Shown in pieces: positions 21,897 through 33,843 of a stretch of 64,000 nt of DNA. The position numbers and the translations under genes are program-made. The DNA lies in contig JBANDB010000012.1 of the NCBI GenBank assembly GCA_037576215.1, positions 744,001-808,000 on the forward strand, read 5' to 3'. How positions within the stretch are numbered: the first letter of the stretch is position 1; every line of letters starts with the position of its first letter. The notes under the pieces are model-generated. The model searched no databases and had not been told where the DNA came from. It was given only the letters and a program-made list of their open reading frames with translations. This stretch comes from Armillaria gallica (taxonomy: Eukaryota; Basidiomycota; Agaricomycetes; Agaricales; Physalacriaceae).

Positions 21897-23171
21897 TCAT
21901 ACCTTAGTGATAGTGGATAGCATTGAACAATGTTCCTCCTGAGTATGAGGTTGAAATGATCCTCTGAGTCCTATAACATATAATTTAATTCTTTCCTTTG
22001 ATTGAGTTAAATTTTCCACTAATACAGTCCAAACTGTCAACACCTGGCTCAAGCTTGTGGTACCCTCCAGGACTTGTAGGAATTTGTATTGAGGATCAAT
22101 TTCATAGGCCATGTTTTCGCTTTGCCAAAGAAAGCTTGTGAATCCTCTCAACACCTGTTTGACCACTAAAACCACATGTCCCCACATCTTTAATTGGTCA
22201 AGAGTCATGCATTGCATCACCCTTCCATCTATGATTTCTTTGGTCAAGGCCTCACAGTGTACTGGTTCATGGATCAATGAGTCCACCATCTTGGTAAGTT
22301 TGTTCCATGGTGCTTTGCGATTAGGATAATAGAGTTTGATCATGACATCTCTAAGCAGCATCGTCTCCTCTGCTGACACTTCTGGCAGATATCCCCCCTC
22401 TGCTCTGAACATCTTCAATGGATCCTTATCTCCCATGAAAGGATCCCATTGTTGATGGAATTTTTCGATGGATGTGTGTAGCGGCTCATCCTCTAGTTCC
22501 AGGTAGCTGCTATAAAGCAAAAACACTGGTGGGATGCCTCTATCTGAGCCAACAACTCAGTGGGTACCTATCAGCCCAGAAGTTATGCTATCATGTGCAG
22601 TAATGGGGGTCCATTTATCACCTTTGTCTTCTACTTCCTCCAGCACCATTGCTTTTCCTTTTTCCTTGCCCTCCTTCATCTCAGACAGTTTTTCTCCAAT
22701 TATGAAGAATGGGGCAGTGAGATTTAGGTTACTACTATCTTCAGCCTGCAGTTTGATGGCTGGGGTAGGTGGAGTAGGAGCTTGGGAGTCTGACTCGGTG
22801 GGAGCTCATTTTTTGAGAGCTGACATGGCAGGGTTGTTGCTCACAGGGGTGGCAGGCTTACTTGACAGTGCACTCAGGTTCAATGGTGATGAAGGATTTA
22901 GTGCTGACCCCAAGGTGTTCTTGTTGTGATTCGAATTTGGATTCTTGTTCTCTGTTGGGTTGTCATTCTTGAGTTCTTGGACTCATGAATTTGCTTTTGG
23001 GGTTGTTGATGCATTTAAAGAGTTGCCAGAAGGACTGCACATAGGTTTTGTCTTGGGCTTATGGGGGTTGCTAGGTTTGGACAAAGAAGAGGATCCCCTT
23101 CCCATATCTGCAGAGAGGGAGTTGTTGGTGACTTGTGTCATGGTTGTAACAGGGCAAGATGAAAATTTCAA
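21897..23171 (-). pseudogene. Element B Gag N-terminal region
   Basis: One minus-strand frame can be followed from MKFSSCPVTTMTQVT at 23,171 through a Ser/Pro/Asn-rich disordered part into a folded part at 22,526-21,897 (LEDEPLHTSIEKFHQQWDPF, then AEETMLLRDVMIKLYYP). At least three TGA or TAA stops interrupt it (near 22,983, 22,810 and 22,560). The sequence ATGAGAG|GTGAGA at about 23,225 resembles a splice donor upstream of this start. I see no enzyme motif. Confidence 0.6.
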
Positions 23172-23222
23172 CTTTGGCCATCACATGTTGACACTTGTGA
23201 TATGTTACTTTTCCCATCTCAC

Positions 23223-23240
23223 CTCTCATGGTGGGCTCCA
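23223..23240 (-). other. Candidate tRNA primer-binding site of B
   Basis: One base inside the 5' LTR the minus strand reads TGGAGCCCACCATGAGAG. The leading TGG would pair with a tRNA CCA end. I cannot name the tRNA. Confidence 0.45.
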
Positions 23241-23241
23241 T

Positions 23242-23539
23242 TGTGAAGGCATCGGTGGCGAGATTGAAGAGTAACATGTAGCGTCATAGTTACTGAATGT
23301 TGTCTATAGCAGAGAATATATATCTCGTCACTGACTGCAGTTATGGTTGTGAGCCTAAATGATTGGCTTGTTTGGTGAGCTCTTATCTCTAGCAGAGCTA
23401 GAAGTTCCTACAGCTTACATGTGAAGCAATATTGGTAAAAATGCAGTGAAAAAGTAGATGATAATCTCTAACTACAAAACATTGAGCTAAGTAACTGAGT
23501 ATGCTTATGTAATCCTAGGGTCATTAACTAGGTGTCACA
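23242..23539 (-). repeat. LTR of B, right (5') copy
   Basis: 298 bp, TGTGAAGGC...GGTGTCACA, followed by TATTT (23,540-23,544), the partner of TATTC at 153-157. Confidence 0.92.
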
Positions 23540-24733
23540 TATTTGTTATTAGTGAGCTATACAAGTGTACTACTTGCACTAATGGAGTTGGTAAGACACA
23601 ATTGGGTGAATAGTGACTTGGTTTGAGCTACTGTGCTTGCTCTGACTGGGACTGCTTCAAACTAGTAGCTCTCTTGGCCCTATACTGCTTCCTACAAGTG
23701 ATAAACACTTGACTAGTCACACTCTGGGCTGACCAGTGGCACTCTTGGCCTAAGAATAATACTTTAAACTTGGAGAAATTGCTTAAACTAACTTCAAAAC
23801 ACTTTTGGCCTTTGCAGGACATGAAAGATTGCTCTAAGACACTTTATTCACTCAATGCTATGGGTAATTTAGCGACTAGTAGCTGCTTCATCGAGGTTAA
23901 GCACAAAAGCCTTTAATTGGGGCACTAGATACTGACTAGTAGATCACAATTGCAGGGATGGCTTGCCTCCTTCACATGTGTGCCTATTCTACTACTTATA
24001 TACTGACAATCAAGGTACAATTGAGACATAAATAACTGACTAGAGGGGTATTATTAATAAGGATTTCTTGGCTAGTCATGAATAATGGTGAATAATCATG
24101 CAATAGTCAGTCTAGAAATGGTTGCTTGCTGACTAGTGAGCCTTGGAGCTCCACTAGCAGTTGTATTCCATATCCTTGGCACAGCAATGCTCCACTAGTG
24201 TCAAGGATAAATGGCTAGGCCAGCAAATGTGCCTGTAGCAGCTGTTCATCATGATTGAAGGCACAGCCCAGCTATACTAGTGCTGATCATAATAGATCTG
24301 TATCACACTAGTTGGATCTGCCACAAAGTTAATCCATTGCTAATTCATTTCTAAGTCCTGCTTTGAGATTGCCATGTGACTAGTTAACCTGACTTAGATG
24401 TTTTATGCCCAGATCAGCCCACTAGTGACTGAACTTCACAAGATTTGTGTCCTCTGCCTCTTGTTTGGTGCACTAGTCATGTTACTCATCTGCTAGTAGC
24501 TATATTTATTTAGCTCTGCTAGCATTCAAGTCACTAATATGGTCGGCTGGTAGATTTGACCCACTAGTGGTATTGCATCTAAGTCCTGGCTCTACTAGCT
24601 GCATACTAGTCTAACTATCAGCTCGAAGCCTCAGCTATAGTCCTCTTTGTATCACTACTGTAAGACAGATATGCAATAGTATTGTTATAAAATCGCAAAA
24701 TCTAGGTGTGAATGCATAGACAGTGTATCATCA
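23540..24733. repeat. LTR C2, right part
   Basis: This continues the repeat interrupted by element B. It ends in aaaatcgcaaaatcta...gtatca, which parallels the end of LTR C3 near 41,330. It carries an unusual density of ACTAGT hexamers. Non-coding; ORF 23,628-23,822 is not convincing. Confidence 0.6.
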
Positions 24734-25235
24734 GAGTTGTAGTCTATCTTGCAACTCATCTTTATGGTAATAATATCTTCTAGTGATTTCTATGGTCTTC
24801 TAAGACCACCAGCTTCTAGTCTAGGCCTCACATGCATTGGCCAAAGTCAGAGACATTGGTCTTACTCCAATTCTAAACACTCTGAGATCTAGAGCACTAG
24901 CTACCAGCATGGCAGTGCCTTGTGTGTCATAGATCAAGGTTACATGAAGTATCAATTATCTCCTGAGCTTCACTGTTTCTATTCTTAGCACATGTCCTCC
25001 ATGCATTGTCAGTGTACTCAGTGTCAAGTGCTGGGGCTTTAGACTTAATGTGACTCTTATGGTATCACTCTACAGTTAAGCCTTGTGCTCCACTGAACAT
25101 CACTCAAGGTATTTCATTGTCCATACTTAGGACATTGCACTCTAAGGTATATCTCATTGCCTTGGTATCTAGGTTTTATAAAATGTATGTATTGATATAT
25201 TTCATGAAATTACATATCTGAACACTTTTCAAGTG
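24734..25235. repeat. LTR D2, right end only
   Basis: It is homologous to the last 510 bp of LTR D1 (from gagttgtag to tgtgtca). Its left part would lie upstream of the window, because LTR C2 is inserted in it. It abuts the gag-like relic that starts at 25,236. Confidence 0.7.
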
Positions 25236-26330
25236 TGTCAATGTGGTCCTCCATGATTACTGTTTTCCCCTCCTCCAGGGGGACTGGGAGGACCAGGTGG
25301 ACCAGGGGATCCATGATTTTCTTTCCTTTCTTGTGGTCCCATGAACCCTTGTTCTCCTTTCTCCCCTGTTCTTCCTCTTGGCTCAGGTTCTTCTTGGGGA
25401 CCTCAATGTCCTCATTTACCTTGCTTTTTCCTGTCATCATCGTCTGATTTGCTTTTGAATTCTTCTCCTGAAGAACTAGGGAATGAAGAAGGTGGAGGAC
25501 TAGGAGGGCATATGATAGGAGGTGAACTGTTTCCCTCCCTTCCATAGGATGGAGATGGTGGAGGTGTCGAGAAGAAAGAAAGCTTTTCTTTCAGGTCATC
25601 CTTTAGAGAGCTGTTCTCATTTTCTGAAGGAGATTGACTTTCTGGTAGAGGATGAATTGATACCTGAGAACTGTTGGAGGAAGGCATAGGGCTAATATGA
25701 GCTGTAGTCAGATAAGCAAATGATGCACATTCCTTTCCTTTGTTAAAGAAAGATTCTTGGCTTAAATCCAGGATATGTTCAGCAAGCTCCTCATGGTCTT
25801 AACTATGTTTATGCCTTCTAAGTGTTCCACTTACTTCTCTCTCATCAGCATCAAAACTATCTTTGATGGTGGATAGTTTGAGGTTATGAATATTCATTTC
25901 TTGATTCAAGCCAGTACTAATGCTGGATCCGAATCCATAGCTTGAAAACCTAGGATCTATAGGGTACAGGTACTCAAAGAACTTGCTATTAGCACTTTTG
26001 AACAGTGTGTATATTCATTGTGATTTCTGAAATGGTGTTTAATGGAGTTTTAGGCCTATTTATCTTAATTGCTCTGGCAGTTGCTGCTGGTATTCTGGCA
26101 GGAAGAACTTTAGAATCTGATTCTGAAACTAGTGGAGTAGTCTGGTTGTCCAGATGTGGTGACAGTTCCTTCTCACTGTGAGACATCGAAGATCAGGGTG
26201 GGCATACCTGTGGAATAGATGGTACACTCCAAAGCAATGGGTTTTCTGGGCACATTCGACACATCCATGATTCCACATTTTAATATGACCATGATTGTTG
26301 AAAGTCTTTGAAGGAATCTGAAGCACAAAG
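25236..26330 (-). pseudogene. Retrotransposon gag relic with collagen-like repeat
   Basis: Minus-strand frames carry a Ser/Pro-rich acidic region (25,687-25,412, with TPPPSPSYGREGN and SKSDDDDRKK) followed by RTGEKGEQGFMGPQ and GSPGPPGPPSPPGGG. GPP repeats of this kind sit in the N-terminal half of Gag in several mushroom gypsy elements. Stops interrupt the frame at several places, and the 3' continuation is lost at the junction with LTR D2. The 5' part (26,326-26,129) has Cys and His residues but no clean knuckle. Confidence 0.5.
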
Positions 26331-26399
26331 ATTTAGCCATGTATCATCAGCCTTGACTTGACCTTGTCACTCATATTATCATTACTCATGTCCTCCTGC

Positions 26400-28110
26400 T
26401 GATGAGGCTGGTGACAGGCACTAATGGAACTAAGCACAGCCTAGCATGAACACACTAAACCTACACTCAATCCCACTAAACACACACACACACATAATCT
26501 CCTTAAGTGCAGAGGGGAGCAAGGAATTTAATTCCAATTGTGCACTGACAGTATCTCAATATATCTCAGCAAGCTTGCTAGAATGAAGTGTGTAGCAATG
26601 TATAATTCTCAAGCTGTTCTCAAATTCTCTGTTTCCTTGAAGCTTTTTACAAGAGAGCACAGTGAACCATGCAACCCTCAAGGCAAAGGATATTTCAAGA
26701 CACAATACACATGGACACTCAGATCTGCAAAATGACCAAGTCCAGTCAGTGAGCTCGCTAAGTATGACTTGCCACTAGATCCAATCTGCATGCAACACCG
26801 CCTTTCTCTTAGTTGCTAAACCTGACTCCCAAACTCATCACGATAGAGGCCCTCAGCACTCCCAATCAATTTACAATACTCTTAGAAACTGTCCCCACAA
26901 GTCCTCACACACAGTGCACTCACTCTAACAATGGTGCTGCAAGGTCCAACTGCACACACCTGTCACACTTTGTGCAACTGCTAGGACAGCTCAATCTGGC
27001 TGATTCTCTTGCAAAACTACTCAAGACTTACACAGAGGCCAGCACAACACAACACTCTCTTACACTGAACCAGAAAAGGAACAGAGCTCTCTCTCAGATA
27101 GAATCCAGTAAACTCTCAAGATGGGTGCAGCATCACTGCCCCCAAATCTCTCTCTTATCTCAAGTAGACTGAAGTTTTATCCAAAATGTTTCTCTTATTC
27201 TATTTCTCTATAAGCTTGCTAAACTTGTGTTCTAGCCAAGACTTGAAGTTACTAACTCTTACATGTCACAACCAGTCCAGATCCAAACTGAAACTGTATT
27301 ACTATATGTGGGGGGTAGATAGCTTGCTTTAATACATGAAACTCTACTCTACTTATATTACAGGAGCTTGATTGTTACAAACAGTTCTTTAGTAATTTAA
27401 TTTGTTGTCAGCTGATAATTCCTCATCTGAGCTGACACAGTGCTCTTGGCAGAGCACCGCTTGCTCCTCCTTTTAGTAGTCTCAGAGGGCTAAGTGATGT
27501 CTACATTCCTCATCCCAGCAGCAGAGTAGCCCATGGCTTGCACTCAATAGCTGCTTAATCCTTGATCACTGATCATACTTCATATTTGGTTTTTGGGTCT
27601 GCTCCAAAGATGACAGCATCATATTCTAGACTCGGTAACCAAGGAATGCTTCAGGTTTTGAGCCTGCTCACTATTCCCATTGGCTGAAGCCTGTTTCTAG
27701 GCCATGCCTGGGGTTCTCTTGATTACCCCTGCACATGATATCATTCCTCCAGATCTCCAGAACCATGTGTCATAGATTACAGACACATAGTTATCTAAAT
27801 TACTCTTGGCCCATGTGCAAGCACATCCCACTGTGGTTGGATTCTCTAATGCAAAATGAATCCCTTAGCAAGTGAGCTCACTCTTTGGCCTTATTGCCAT
27901 GCATGCCCATAAGGTACAGTGCAATGATGAAGTCCTTATGTCTTAATGTCATTGCTTCTTTTTCTATCATAGAGCTCTCCACCTTCATGATCTTGCTTCT
28001 TTGTGTGCCACTTGCACTGCCAGCCCACTCACTATGGTTCTGCATTGCTAACATGTAAGGTATGGTATTTTGCAAAATTACACCCTTAGACATGCTGTGG
28101 GTGTGACACC
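26400..28110. repeat. LTR E1, about 1.7 kb, CpG-depleted copy
   Basis: It starts TGATGAGGCTGGTGAC and ends near gtgtgacacc. It aligns end to end with LTR E2 (33,844-36,890 minus its insert), for example ctccttaagtgc..ggaggggagcaaggaatt near both starts. Where E2 has CG, E1 usually has TG or CA. I found no clear target duplication. ORFs inside it are chance. Confidence 0.75.
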
Positions 28111-29090
28111 ATGTATCAAGCACACACTCAATAATGTCTTGGGAAGGCGGCATGAGGGTAGGCCACAAGAACTAAGTGCCTGGCAGAAAGAATTGAAGTC
28201 GACATGGTCAACACTCAGCAAATCAGATGAAGGACATCATACACAGGAGGAGTTCAGGTGGAGAAAGATGCCGAAAGACACCAAGGGTTGAGCTGAGAGA
28301 CTAGCCCAGATCGAAGAGGAATACACAAGGGAACCTGGCAAACATCACACAGATGTTTTGACATGGACATGCAGTTGCCATGCATATCTATTCAGCCACT
28401 TCTTGACCTGCAAACATTTGGTCGAGAAAGTGAATGGACTGCTTGATAACAGGCTAATTAATACAAATACAAGTTTCAAGTTTTTCTTGGACTTACAGAA
28501 AAATCAGTCAGCACCATTCTATCACATCCCCAGCATTCACTACTGACCTCCTTCCCAGCCAGCACAGTTGGATGAAAGTGAGGTAAGATTAAAGACCAAG
28601 GTTAAAGTACTGGTCCTTGGTGCCAAGACACAAACCTCATGCATCATCTCATCAAGTCCAGCCTGCTGAAGCAGTCCTGTAGCCATGGAAATAGATGTTA
28701 TATTATCTCAAGCAGATCATCATTTGAAGTCAGCTGAGAGGTGGGAGAACAATGATATAGATGAGCTAGAGAAGACTGCAGTGGTGGAAGGGAACAGACA
28801 AGCTTCAACAAGTTATGTGGAGGAAGAAGGAGATGGTAATAAACAGGTGAGATTTCTGCTGCTTTCCAACATGTGGCATATGTTTGAATTACTCATCATT
28901 GATATGGCACAGATGTTCACATCATCAGCTCACAAAGAGAATCTGAAATGATGTTTTGAAGAGGTGAGGAATGCCTATAACAATCCTTGTGGCTTACACC
29001 CAAAACTCCTGTATGAGCTTGAGAAAATTGTTGCACCAGTTGAAAAAGCTGGAGAGGAACTTCAGAGGTACAAGAGGCATCAAAGGAGTT
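28111..29090 (+). pseudogene. MULE transposase C-terminal relic with SWIM zinc finger
   Basis: The plus-strand frame reads GRRHEGRPQELSAWQKELK, then HHTDVLTWTCSCHAYLFSHF, LTCKHLV. CxC...CxH is a SWIM finger, and the W-x-C-S-C-x-A-[FY]-L...F..CKHL context is what follows the MULE transposase core in mushrooms. Downstream (28,685-28,951 and to about 29,090) is an acidic tail. Stops at 28,288 and 28,543, and loss of the DDE core, which should lie upstream where LTR E1 now sits, make it a relic. Confidence 0.6.
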
Positions 29091-29779
29091 GAAGGACATG
29101 GAAAGATCATAATTCATTAACAATGTATCTTGATTAGAGGTATCCAAATTGTAAATTAAGGTATATAAGAAGATGGTGGTATGGTAGAAGAAATGGGTGC
29201 GGTACAGACTTAGCAGTAGTGAGCATTGAGTACCAAATGAGGTGACTGGTAACTTATTTTGCTGGTCATATGCCAGTTTTTCCCAGGGGTCTTACTGGGT
29301 AAGTCATTTGCCTACCAACCTCTTTACCAGACTTGGGCTACCTCAGTCTGTGTAGATTCTACAATGATGTTCCTATTCCTTGTGTGCTTGTAAAGTTCAT
29401 GGTAGGATTTTCCAATATAAGACTTTTTTAAATCTCTTTGTCCTTGCACACTATAAAGTGTTTAGTCAACTTCTTATGTCTGCTTATAGGAGAAATTGAG
29501 GTTCTACAATATATTATCACCCTTTTGTCTCTTGCCAATAGCATCTCTACAGGGTCACTATAGTAGCTTGAATGCCCTGCTAATGATGACCTCACTTATC
29601 AACATCATTATTTTATTCAAGATATCACTATAGTTATTCCAAAATTTATCTAACTCCATGAGAAGTGCTTAGCCCAAACAGCCAATGTGATATTGTGTTG
29701 TTTGTCAATGATGGTGCAGAAACATTAGCTCATGACTCATTCTCTGGTAGTGACTACTACTACAACTACTTGAGTACAA
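29091..29779. other. Intergenic stretch without a recognised gene
   Basis: AT-rich sequence between the MULE relic and the end of the seven-helix gene. No conserved ORF, repeat with ends, or RNA gene was seen. Confidence 0.4.
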
Positions 29780-31043
29780 TTACATTCTTTCAACAACTTC
29801 TATGAGCTCATCTGACTGCTCCTGCTGAGCTTCAATATCAATTTCATGGACTGTGCTCTCTATGGTGGATTCTTGGTAGCTTGTTGTGCCAGCTTCTGAA
29901 AGTGTTTGGAAATGAAGTGATGACACAGTATTTTCAGAGTCTCCATCATTGGGGCGTGTATGTCCTGCTGCTGCCCGACCAATAAGGAGGGTGGGTGCTA
30001 CTCCCTACATAAGGTGTTTGATCAATGACAAGAGGGTTTAGGGTTATAAATGCACCTTTGTGATAGCAACTAGAACATCAAGGTAATTCTGTTCAAAATC
30101 ATTGTGAATAAGGAAAGCCAAACATATAATCAGTGATATTGAGTAGAGAGCTGAGGATTCAACCAGCACTGTAATGAAACGGTGAAAAACTCTCAATCGA
30201 CCACCTGCTCTGTGGTTAACCCCAGTAACAGTCAAAATGCGGTAAATGATGAGGAGGGTGCACCATAATGTTGTTGCCAGGATGAAGGATATGTAAAGCA
30301 TTGGGAATATCACTGCAGACATATGCCTATAGTTGTAATTTGTTATGATGATTTTAAACACTACATAGAATGTTAGATATGGAGAGAGAGTAGATGAGAT
30401 TGGATACTTTACCAAATCCAGCAATTAGAGAAAGTACTGGAAGCAGAACAGCAACCCAGTGCCGTCCCCAAACCATCCAGCAGCACCAAATCTAAAGGCA
30501 GAATGATGATGAGCTTATGTGGGTAATTCCTACAGAGTTGTATGCACCATATATAAGTCTGTGATGATAGTACTTATAGCAGATGTAATACCCCCCACCA
30601 AGAAGGTTGATGGGGCTGGGTTTACAAGCCTCAAATATACAATCCAAAAGCTTTTCCCATTTTCAATGAACACAGAGTGCACATATGACCAATTGATAGC
30701 AAGATTGATAGTAGTTAGACCATGGAGGAGAATAATAATCATAACTAGGCCTTGTTGGATCTTCCAACATTTATGGATAACTGTGCCATTCAACATCAGT
30801 TTGGATGTCATAGTGGAGATATTCCTGTCTCACAAATATTCCACAAGGTGACAGCAAGAATGCCTGTGTATATACCTATGCCCATCATTAATCAGCACAG
30901 ACATATAAAGATATAAAATAATGCTGCTCACCATGCAATAGTGCATATAGGATCATTGAGCTCAACTCAGCATCAAGAGCTTCAAACACAAGAGCTTTGT
31001 CATTGTCAGTAAGATCTAATGGAATATCTGCCTGAGTTGACAT
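29780..31043 (-). CDS. Seven-transmembrane protein of an agaricomycete-expanded family, intact
   Basis: Six exons join into a single 331-residue frame: 31,043-30,932, 30,875-30,834, 30,780-30,548, 30,491-30,413, 30,360-30,056 and 30,004-29,780. All introns are GT-AG and 43-57 bp. It starts MSTQADIPLDLTDNDKALVF and ends EQSDELIEVVERM. Hydrophobic helices include YALLHGIYTGILAVTLWNIF, LVMIIILLHGLTTINLAI, IWCCWMVWGRHWVAVLLPVL, ISFILATTLWCTLLIIYRIL and LVESSALYSISLIICLAFL. The W-C-C-W-M-V-W-G-R and GGRLRVFHRFI motifs are hallmarks of a large uncharacterised mushroom family, probably plasma-membrane proteins. Ligand and function are unknown. It is one of the few unbroken host genes in the first 48 kb. 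Confidence 0.88.
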
Positions 31044-31139
31044 AGAAGAAAGTAAGTGCAATGGGGTAATGGTTTGTGAGAATAGTATACCAAACCTCAC
31101 ATTATATAAAGAGCACCAGAGGTCCATCCAGATGGAAAA

Positions 31140-32395
31140 AGATGGTCACTAAGGAATCTTAAGAGGGGAGACAAAGACAGGACTCCTAGATGAGTTCATT
31201 ATTTCAGCCACCATAAGCCCTAATAGGTTACACATATACCACAACTACTCAAGTTATCAAAGAGATGATGGCACAACTAACAACTCAGACACCTTTATCA
31301 GCTCAGATCATTAGCATTTTACAGCATCCATCTAGATATAGAGTCATAAACACATATATGACCTTATAAGGCTTACATATTTTGTCCTTCTTGGGAATCA
31401 TCTCCCTTCTGATGATGATGGATTGGATGTACTTGAGGATCATTAGTAGTAGAAGTTTAACTAGAAAATCCTACTATAAGACTCTAAGAACAACAGTTGA
31501 TGGAATGTTGCCTGCTTTGTCAACAATGGCATAGAAACATTAACTATTCTCTTGATAAATAGGGACCACTTGCTAGTGTGACAACTACCATTACTTATGC
31601 TGTAGAAAGTGCTTGGCACACATCGGATCTAGCACTTGAGTTTGTCACTCATGATTCTGCTCTACATAAGTACAAAGCTAGGCTGTGTCTGACATTTTGT
31701 ATTTGCCTGATAAGGCATTTTTAGCTGCAATTATGCCATATTAGGCCATTATGTGGCTGGGACATTAATTAGGCCTAATGACACGAAAGTTCTTTATGAT
31801 AAGATAACTAACATGATCCATAATAAGGCCCCCCATCAATTACAATAAGCACGATTATTATGCCCTTTGTAAGCCCCCTAATGGCCGGGTATATTAAGAT
31901 TACTGGATGCCTAATAAGGCCATGCCCCAGCTAATAAGCCGACTAATTTTGTTTATTATAAGTTGATTATAAGTAGCTAATGTTCCTTCAGAAGAAAAAT
32001 AATATCATGGCGATCAGAAGCAGAAAAATAGATTTGAACCTTTTACTTTGCACTGTTACAGTATGTATTTTATTTTAGTTTTTGTTTTGTTATGATTGAT
32101 TAGTTTCAAATCATTAAGCAAATGGATCCACTAGGGATCGAATGCACACCAAGCCAATAAGATTACAAATAAATTACAATAGAAATACATCTTAACCATT
32201 ACACTATATGATACATATATGTTTAGCGCATTTGGGTTATTATGATATGCTTGCACTGCCTGCTAGGTAATTTCTTATCATTGCGGCCATTGTTTTTTTT
32301 TGCTTTCATTGTAAATTGTGATGAGTAAGGTGCATCAATTCAAGAAATATGCTATTATAGAACATCTGCAAAAAGGAGTAGACTACGGAATGGAC
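31140..32395. other. Non-coding AT-rich stretch with short repeats
   Basis: No ORF is supported. 31,690-31,990 repeats the motif taataaggcc or taaggcc several times, and the same motif appears at 48,030-48,055, so a dispersed repeat family is likely, but I found no paired ends. A tRNA-derived sequence lies at 32,130-32,210. Confidence 0.35.
32130..32210 (-). repeat. tRNA-derived SINE-like sequence
   Basis: On the minus strand TAGTGTAATGG (32,206-32,196) fits an A box and GCATTCGATCCC (32,145-32,134) a B box. Spacing and lack of a paired acceptor stem exclude a working tRNA. Confidence 0.5.
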
Positions 32396-33843
32396 TACTT
32401 CTACTCCTCCTCCTCCTCATCATCATCATCATCACTTTGCTCTATGTTGTTACCAATGGATGTTCCCTGGTTCGGTGCCATGTGAGACACAACTGTTGGT
32501 AATGGTGCAAAAGTTACGGTCTTGGATAAGGTAGTTGCTGGAGACTTTGCACGGCCTACTAAAACACTAGCATCAGAGGGACCTGCCATTGTGCTGCTCT
32601 TTCCCCCCTTCCGCTTTCTTGTAACTGGTGGAACGGGAACTTCAGCTCCGACCACTTCTTGGCCCCCTCGACTATGTGTTGCTCTGGTCACCCTCAGAGC
32701 TGGTTCGCTTCTTTTCTTGCCTTTGGCCTTTGATCGGACCCTGTTGCTGCTATCAGCAGCATCCAAAGGGACCTCGTTTGTCACCAGTACTGGTTGCATC
32801 AGAGTTGTGGCTTCGATAGAGATGGCTGAAGGTGCATTCACAGATGCAATGGGTGCCATAAGAGCTTGGACGGCTGACAATGCATTTACAGATGCAACAG
32901 GTGCTGTAAGAGCTTGGATGGCTGACAGTGCATTTACAGATACAATGGATGCCATAAGAGTTTGGTCAGTGCCATCAGAATCCAAGTCAGCTTCTTTGTC
33001 AATTGCTTCAATTTCATGCCAGAAATTTTCCTCCTCCTCAGTGAGCGATATGGGGATGGTAGTAGTAGCCCTGGATTGACGATCTCACGTTGGAGGAAAG
33101 ACATGGTTGTTGTAGAACTTGAGGGTGTCATGCATTGATTTTGTGCCTTTCTTGAGCTGGTCTTCGGTTTGCTTGATGTTCAACATAGTACTCGAAGTCA
33201 GCCATATAATTGATACTGGATATCTTTCCTATCAGCATAAATTCTGGGTCGCCTGCGAGAAGATAACGAATCTATAGCATTATGTATTTGAAAACAAGCA
33301 GACAAGGACATCTTCATAAGAACTTACCACTATCATGGCAAAAGCGATTGCCACAGAGTTCACTTTGGTGATGTGCCATAAATCACCATTGGTGCCTTTT
33401 GTTGCTATTGGTTGGTTGTCAAAGGCAGTGCTACCCCATAGCAGACATGTAAGGATCTACAGAGATAGTCACACTCTGTTTTTAAAGAAAGGTAGCAAAC
33501 TCAAACCTTGATTCCATAGATTGTCCTGAATACAGTGGCCCCCGACACAAACTGGTTAGCAAACAGACAGGGTGGATGTCTGCTATAAACCTTCACCGAC
33601 TTGTAGCCCAAAAGGCATTGGCAAAGCAGGTCCTTGTTGTGGTTGAAACCCCACCTAAAATGCCCTTGTGGAACATCGCCCTTGAACACCTCAGCCGCAA
33701 CATTTCTAAATCGGTTGAGGAAGGTTGACTGGCGGATGCCTCTGACATCTTCCATCTACATTGCAAAAGAGTCAGTCCAGTTAATTATGATTGAAATGGT
33801 ACCATAGTCTTACAATTTTGAAGAGTTTTTGATACTGACCCAT

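Larger units (their letters stand above)
158..23539 (-). mobile_element. Ty3/gypsy chromovirus B, full length but decayed, with nested insertions
   Basis: Two copies of a roughly 300-bp LTR bound the element. One is 23,242-23,539; the other is 158-209 plus 9,665-9,915, interrupted by element A. The LTR runs TGTGA...TCACA, flanked by the 5-bp duplication TATT(C/T). Coding is on the minus strand: gag (about 23,171-19,846), protease, reverse transcriptase, RNase H, integrase, chromodomain, then a long extra ORF. A purine tract abuts the left LTR and a TGG-type primer site abuts the right LTR. The element also contains a 3.0-kb DNA transposon, a tRNA-derived repeat inside it, and a pogo-type MITE. 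Many in-frame stops make it non-autonomous today. Confidence 0.92.

Noticed and set aside
31690..31990. A DNA transposon with taataaggcc ends
   Set aside because: The motif repeats, but I could not find matching inverted ends or a target duplication.
32522..33079. Plus-strand ORF of 185 codons
   Set aside because: It is antisense to the repeated, acidic C-terminal tail of the minus-strand gene and mirrors its repeats.
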